Below are positions 5,570 to 8,010 of a stretch of DNA of 8,010 nt, in pieces. Both the position numbers and the translations under genes were made by a program. The stretch lies in NCBI GenBank assembly GCA_937879825.1, contig CALFMQ010000155.1, forward strand, positions 1 through 8,010. Reading direction: 5' to 3'. This DNA comes from an uncultured Phycisphaerales bacterium. GTDB lineage: Bacteria; Planctomycetota; Phycisphaerae; Phycisphaerales; UBA1924. The first letter of the stretch is position 1; each line of letters starts with the position of its first letter. The notes beneath the pieces were generated by a model. It was not told the origin of the DNA. It saw only the letters and a list, made by a program, of their open reading frames with translations, and made no database searches.

Positions 5570-6235
5570 TCACCACGCCGCACGCCTGCGTCGCCTTGTC
5601 GCCAACGGGACGAGCAGGCACATGGTTGCGGGGGCGGGGACGATCGACATCTGCTGGAAGTCGACTCCGACAACCTCGAAGCCGAGGTCGACGAGGTTGA
5701 AGTAGAAGTTGGTGAGCGTGCCCGGGCCGCCGCTCCCGTACGCGTAGGTGCCGGTCGCGTCGAGGATGTCCAACGAGTCGAGCGTGTCGCCGGTGTACCC
5801 GACCGAGAAGTGCGCTTCGAACGGATCGCCGAAGAGGCCGGGCTCCTGCGTCCACAGGCCGCCCGGGAAGTCCACGCCGCCGAATGTCAGGTAGAACCCG
5901 TCAACGGCGGGATCGTTGTTGCGCAGCACGAAGTAGGGCGTCGCCGGCAGCGAGGGCGAGAGCCCTGTGGAGAATCCCCCCGAGGTCGTCACCATGAACG
6001 ACCCCGGGACGATCTCGTATCCCCTGACGGGGAAGCTTCCGCTGTCGAGGAACACATCGGAGTCGACCTCGAAGGAGTAGGTCAGCGTCTCGCCGACGCC
6101 GATCGTCGAGACCGGCCCGGAGTTGGCGAGGTTGAACTCCACGGCCCCGGTCATCTGAACCTGGAGAATCGCGCCTTGGGCCGAGGCCCCGACGAAGAGT
6201 GCGCCGCATACAGCGGCCGATGTGATTGCGTTCAT
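5570..6235 (-). CDS. Exported beta-rich protein with PEP-CTERM-like tail
   Basis: Hypothetical secreted or surface protein of 221 aa. The start is ATG 6235, chosen because GAGGGAG lies about 6 nt upstream and a signal peptide follows at once (MNAITSAAVCGALFVGASA, cleavage likely after residue 19). The frame is open to 6337, but that extension lacks a ribosome site. The n-region of the signal lacks Lys or Arg, which is unusual. The body is Gly, Thr and Asp rich with alternating hydrophobic residues, typical of beta-sandwich proteins. The last 23 residues have VPAPA, a short hydrophobic run (TMCLLVPLAT), five Arg and then AAW. This matches the layout of an exosortase sorting signal, but the hydrophobic run is only about 10 residues, so recognition is uncertain. 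I recognise no catalytic motif. It has its own upstream region and is probably monocistronic. Confidence 0.75.
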   Translation of the reverse strand: MNAITSAAVCGALFVGASAQGAILQVQMTGAVEFNLANSGPVSTIGVGETLTYSFEVDSDVFLDSGSFPVRGYEIVPGSFMVTTSGGFSTGLSPSLPATPYFVLRNNDPAVDGFYLTFGGVDFPGGLWTQEPGLFGDPFEAHFSVGYTGDTLDSLDILDATGTYAYGSGGPGTLTNFYFNLVDLGFEVVGVDFQQMSIVPAPATMCLLVPLATRRRRRAAW

Positions 6236-6250
6236 GATTTGCTCCCTCTC

Positions 6251-6274
6251 TTGACTAAACGTTTGAACCGTCAA
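6251..6274. promoter_or_regulatory. Dyad upstream of the exported-protein gene
   Basis: TTGAC (6251-6255) and GTCAA (6270-6274) are inverted repeats that flank the perfect palindrome AAACGTTT (6257-6264). The site is AT-rich compared with its surroundings and lies 16-39 nt upstream of the start codon at 6235. An operator or UTR element is possible. No convincing -10 box could be assigned around it. Confidence 0.25.
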
Positions 6275-6310
6275 TAACACGCTGTGCATCCCCCGATGCC
6301 GGAACCGGAC

Positions 6311-6331
6311 CGCGCACGGCCATGGTGCGCG
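6311..6331 (-). terminator. Hairpin after the HAF/dockerin gene; possible terminator
   Basis: CGCGCAC (6311-6317) and GTGCGCG (6325-6331) form a perfect 7-bp stem with a 7-nt loop, 25 nt after the stop of the HAF gene. No T-run follows on the minus strand, so termination is only suggested. Next to it lies a near-palindrome centred on ACCGGT (6331-6346). Confidence 0.35.
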
Positions 6332-6355
6332 AGTCACCGGTCACTCATATGCGCG

Positions 6356-7618
6356 TTACGGGCAACCCTGGTTCCAGTTCGACAGGACCTCGTTGAGGTC
6401 GTCGACATCGACGAACCCCGAGCCGTCGACATCGCCGTTGGTGCCGAAGTACACGGACTTGTTCCAGTTCGAGAGCACGATGTTGAGGTCATCGACATCG
6501 ACGAAGTTGGTTTCGTTGGCGTCGCCGGCGCACGCGCTGGGCACGCCGGTGATGGTGATGAGCCACGCGTAGGACCCGCCGCCGTGACCGATGATCTTCG
6601 TGCCGTCGGCCGAGATGGCCTGGGCGACCCAGATCTGGCCGCTGGCAAGTTCCGGCGGGATCGTCCCGCCGTTGCCGAGCACGAAGTCGCGCATCAGAAC
6701 GAGTGGGCCCTCACCGCCGGGCTGAATCCAGGCGCGCCGGTTTCCGAGGAGGAAATCGAAACCGACGATCGTCCCGTTGTCGGCGATGTCTTCAGGGATT
6801 CCGGACCAGCCCGGGATCAGCTGTCCGGCGCCGATGACCTCGGGTCCGCCCAACGCGGTCCACTTGACGGCGTTGACATCGTTCGAGCCGTCGTTGGCAC
6901 CCCATTCGCAGAGCAGGATCGTGCCGTCGTCGCTCATGCCGTGGACCTCGCCGATGACATCGCCGTTGGGCGGATCGAGCAGCATGCCGACGCCGGTCGG
7001 GCCGTCCCACATCGCGGGCGTGCGGCTGAACGATCCCTGCGCGAATCCTGCGACCACCGTTCCGTCCGACGAGACAACCGACGCGCGGTTATTGCCGTTG
7101 GCCAGACTCTCGAGTTCCTGCATCCCTGTCGCGGATGTCCAACGCATGGCGCGGCCCGAGCACCCGTCCCACGAGAGCCCGACGACGACCGAGCCGTCCG
7201 CCGAGACTTCGTACGAGTTGCTGCGGCTCGGGCACATCAACGCGTTGGGGAGATACCCCAGGCCCTGCCAGTTGAGTGTCGTGGCGCGCCACCGCCCGGC
7301 GACTTCGGCTCCGTCACCCTCGGGATTCGGGATATCGCCGACAACCACGGTGCCGCTGTCGGAGACGCCGACGGCGTCGATCCCCGGCGCCGCCAGGAGC
7401 GTGTACTGACCCGTGACGGTGTTCCAACGGTAGGGCTGGTCGGGGAAGAAGCCGCCGGCGCCGGAACTCCCGACGACCCATTGCCCGTCGGGCGAGAGGT
7501 CGTCGGCGCTCAGCGCGTTGGGGATGAGTTGCATGGTGACGGTGACGGCCGCGGGTGCGCCCGCCGCGAGGGAGATCAACAGAGCGGCGCCGATCGAGCC
7601 AGAGATACGAGTGGTCAT
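6356..7618 (-). CDS. Secreted HAF-repeat protein with C-terminal dockerin-like module
   Basis: Predicted extracellular protein of 420 aa. A signal peptide (1-24, ending APAA) is followed by seven copies of a motif of the form S-x-D/N-G-T/S-x-V-x-G that mostly ends in a Trp: about residues 36-65, 81-110, 135-160, 179-204, 225-253, 275-298 and 332-352. This is the pattern of the extracellular HAF repeat family, and seven copies would fit a seven-bladed beta-propeller. Residues 365-386 and 395-416 are two dockerin-type repeats: GDANETNFVDVDDLN and GDVDGSGFVDVDDLN, each followed by VLSNWN. They resemble calcium-binding loops; the first copy has lost the central Gly. The protein ends QGCP and has no PEP-CTERM tail. 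AAGGA 8 nt before ATG 7618 supports the start. The function of the propeller is unknown; an ordinary dockerin would bind a cohesin, but no cohesin is visible here. Confidence 0.85.
   Translation of the reverse strand: MTTRISGSIGAALLISLAAGAPAAVTVTMQLIPNALSADDLSPDGQWVVGSSGAGGFFPDQPYRWNTVTGQYTLLAAPGIDAVGVSDSGTVVVGDIPNPEGDGAEVAGRWRATTLNWQGLGYLPNALMCPSRSNSYEVSADGSVVVGLSWDGCSGRAMRWTSATGMQELESLANGNNRASVVSSDGTVVAGFAQGSFSRTPAMWDGPTGVGMLLDPPNGDVIGEVHGMSDDGTILLCEWGANDGSNDVNAVKWTALGGPEVIGAGQLIPGWSGIPEDIADNGTIVGFDFLLGNRRAWIQPGGEGPLVLMRDFVLGNGGTIPPELASGQIWVAQAISADGTKIIGHGGGSYAWLITITGVPSACAGDANETNFVDVDDLNIVLSNWNKSVYFGTNGDVDGSGFVDVDDLNEVLSNWNQGCP
6371..6526 (-). repeat. Two 66-nt direct repeats coding the dockerin-like units
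   Basis: The stretches 6371-6436 and 6461-6526 begin with the same ten bases (GTTCCAGTTC) and stay clearly similar throughout, with a period of 90 nt (30 codons). They encode the two calcium-loop repeats of the HAF protein. The similarity extends to silent sites, suggesting fairly recent duplication or gene conversion within the module. Confidence 0.7.
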
Positions 7619-7706
7619 TTGGTCGGTCCTTCGATTTCCGATTCAGATGTCCGGGGCACAGACGCCGCGCGAAACTCCGTCGCGCCGACAACACCGGGTG
7701 AGTAAA

Positions 7707-7736
7707 GGGGGGACTCGCGTTCCCGCGACTCCCTCC
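7707..7736 (-). terminator. Long GC-rich hairpin after the rightmost exported-protein gene
   Basis: Bases 7707-7719 pair with 7724-7736 around a 4-nt loop (GGAA on the minus strand), with one mismatch (7714/7729) and one G-U pair. The hairpin lies 21 nt after the stop at 7758-7760 and before the HAF gene. On the minus strand only CTTTAC follows, so the U-tract is weak. It is the best terminator candidate between these two genes. The rest of 7619-7757 shows no clear promoter. Confidence 0.45.
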
Positions 7737-7757
7737 GTGTTTGTGATTGCAGTGCGA

Positions 7758-8010
7758 TCAGCGGCGCCGGCGGCGGGCCGAAGCGAGGCCGGCCATGCCC
7801 AGGAGCGCAGCGCTCGCGGGGGTCGGGACCGCGTTCCACGAGAGGTTGTCCACGACGGTGGTCGGGAAGAAGCCGAACCCGAGGACCCGGACCTCATCGA
7901 ACACCATGCCGCCGGTAGCGGTGATGTTGATCCATGTGTCGCCGATTCCGCCCCAAGCGGGCTCGAAGGAGTAGTACTCGTTGAGGTCGACGCCGTTGTT
8001 GAACAGCGCG
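7758..8010 (-). CDS. PEP-CTERM protein, C-terminal 83 residues (5' end outside window)
   Basis: The frame is open to the right edge and ends in TGA at 7758-7760. The visible part is a secreted-type domain, with segments such as NEYYSFEPAWGG, FDEVRVLGFGF and VVDNLSW, followed by VPTPASAALLGMAGLASA and five Arg. That tail is a textbook PEP-CTERM-like sorting signal: Pro motif, about 14 hydrophobic residues, basic end. Such proteins are exported by Sec and are thought to be processed by an exosortase at the cell envelope. The DNLSW segment just before the tail recalls jelly-roll or discoidin-like ends of this class of proteins, but the fold cannot be called from this piece. The signal peptide and start are outside the window. 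Confidence 0.8.
   Translation of the reverse strand, partial: ALFNNGVDLNEYYSFEPAWGGIGDTWINITATGGMVFDEVRVLGFGFFPTTVVDNLSWNAVPTPASAALLGMAGLASARRRRR

Noticed and set aside
6236..6337. 34-residue N-terminal extension of the 221-aa exported protein
   Set aside because: The signal peptide begins at the ATG at 6235, which has a good ribosome site; the extension would bury the signal peptide.
6284..7705. 473-codon plus-strand ORF opposite the HAF gene
   Set aside because: It is antisense to a gene with a clear signal peptide, seven repeats and dockerin loops; its Asp/Arg/Val-rich composition is that of a shadow frame.
1..8010. CRISPR array, tRNA, rRNA or insertion sequence
   Set aside because: No regularly spaced identical repeats, no tRNA-like cloverleaf or TPsiC-type motif, and no transposase-like reading frame were found by reading both strands.

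Overview
The window looks like chromosomal DNA from a GC-rich planctomycete-type bacterium, most likely of the Phycisphaerae group. This is inferred from three features seen together: exported proteins ending in a Pro-Ala/Thr-Pro motif, a short hydrophobic stretch and an Arg cluster (PEP-CTERM-like sorting tails), a secreted HAF-repeat protein with a C-terminal dockerin-like module, and a LysW carrier-protein operon. No rRNA or tRNA gene is visible to fix the taxonomy.

Left end (1-915, + strand): the C-terminal part of a C5-cytosine DNA methyltransferase that enters from the left edge. Its base composition is visibly less GC-rich than the rest, which suggests acquired DNA, perhaps part of a restriction-modification island. 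It is convergent with the operon to its right. The 284 bases between them hold a strong hairpin (954-990), a second hairpin (1019-1039) and a short in-frame stretch that may be a gene remnant.

Centre (1200-5550, - strand): a compact operon read right to left, lysW-lysX-lysY-lysZ-lysK. The small acidic carrier LysW is joined through its C-terminal Glu to an amino acid (2-aminoadipate for lysine, glutamate for ornithine/arginine) by LysX. The side chain is then phosphorylated by LysZ, reduced by LysY, transaminated by an enzyme not in this window, and released by LysK. Genes overlap by 8, 10 and 4 nt or are separated by 9 nt, with good Shine-Dalgarno motifs inside the preceding genes, so translation is probably coupled. 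Upstream of lysW there is a sigma70-like promoter (TTGACA, 16 nt, TATCTT), an unannotated 32-codon ORF rich in Lys and Arg, and a GC-rich hairpin followed by a U-rich stretch. I read this as a candidate leader-peptide attenuator for the operon; it is the most interesting item here.

Right end (5570-8010, - strand): three exported-protein genes. They are a 221-aa beta-rich protein with an atypical PEP-CTERM-like tail, a 420-aa protein with seven HAF repeats (possibly a seven-bladed beta-propeller) plus two dockerin-like calcium-binding repeats, and the C-terminal 83 residues of another PEP-CTERM protein that runs off the right edge. GC-rich hairpins lie downstream of the HAF gene and of the rightmost gene.
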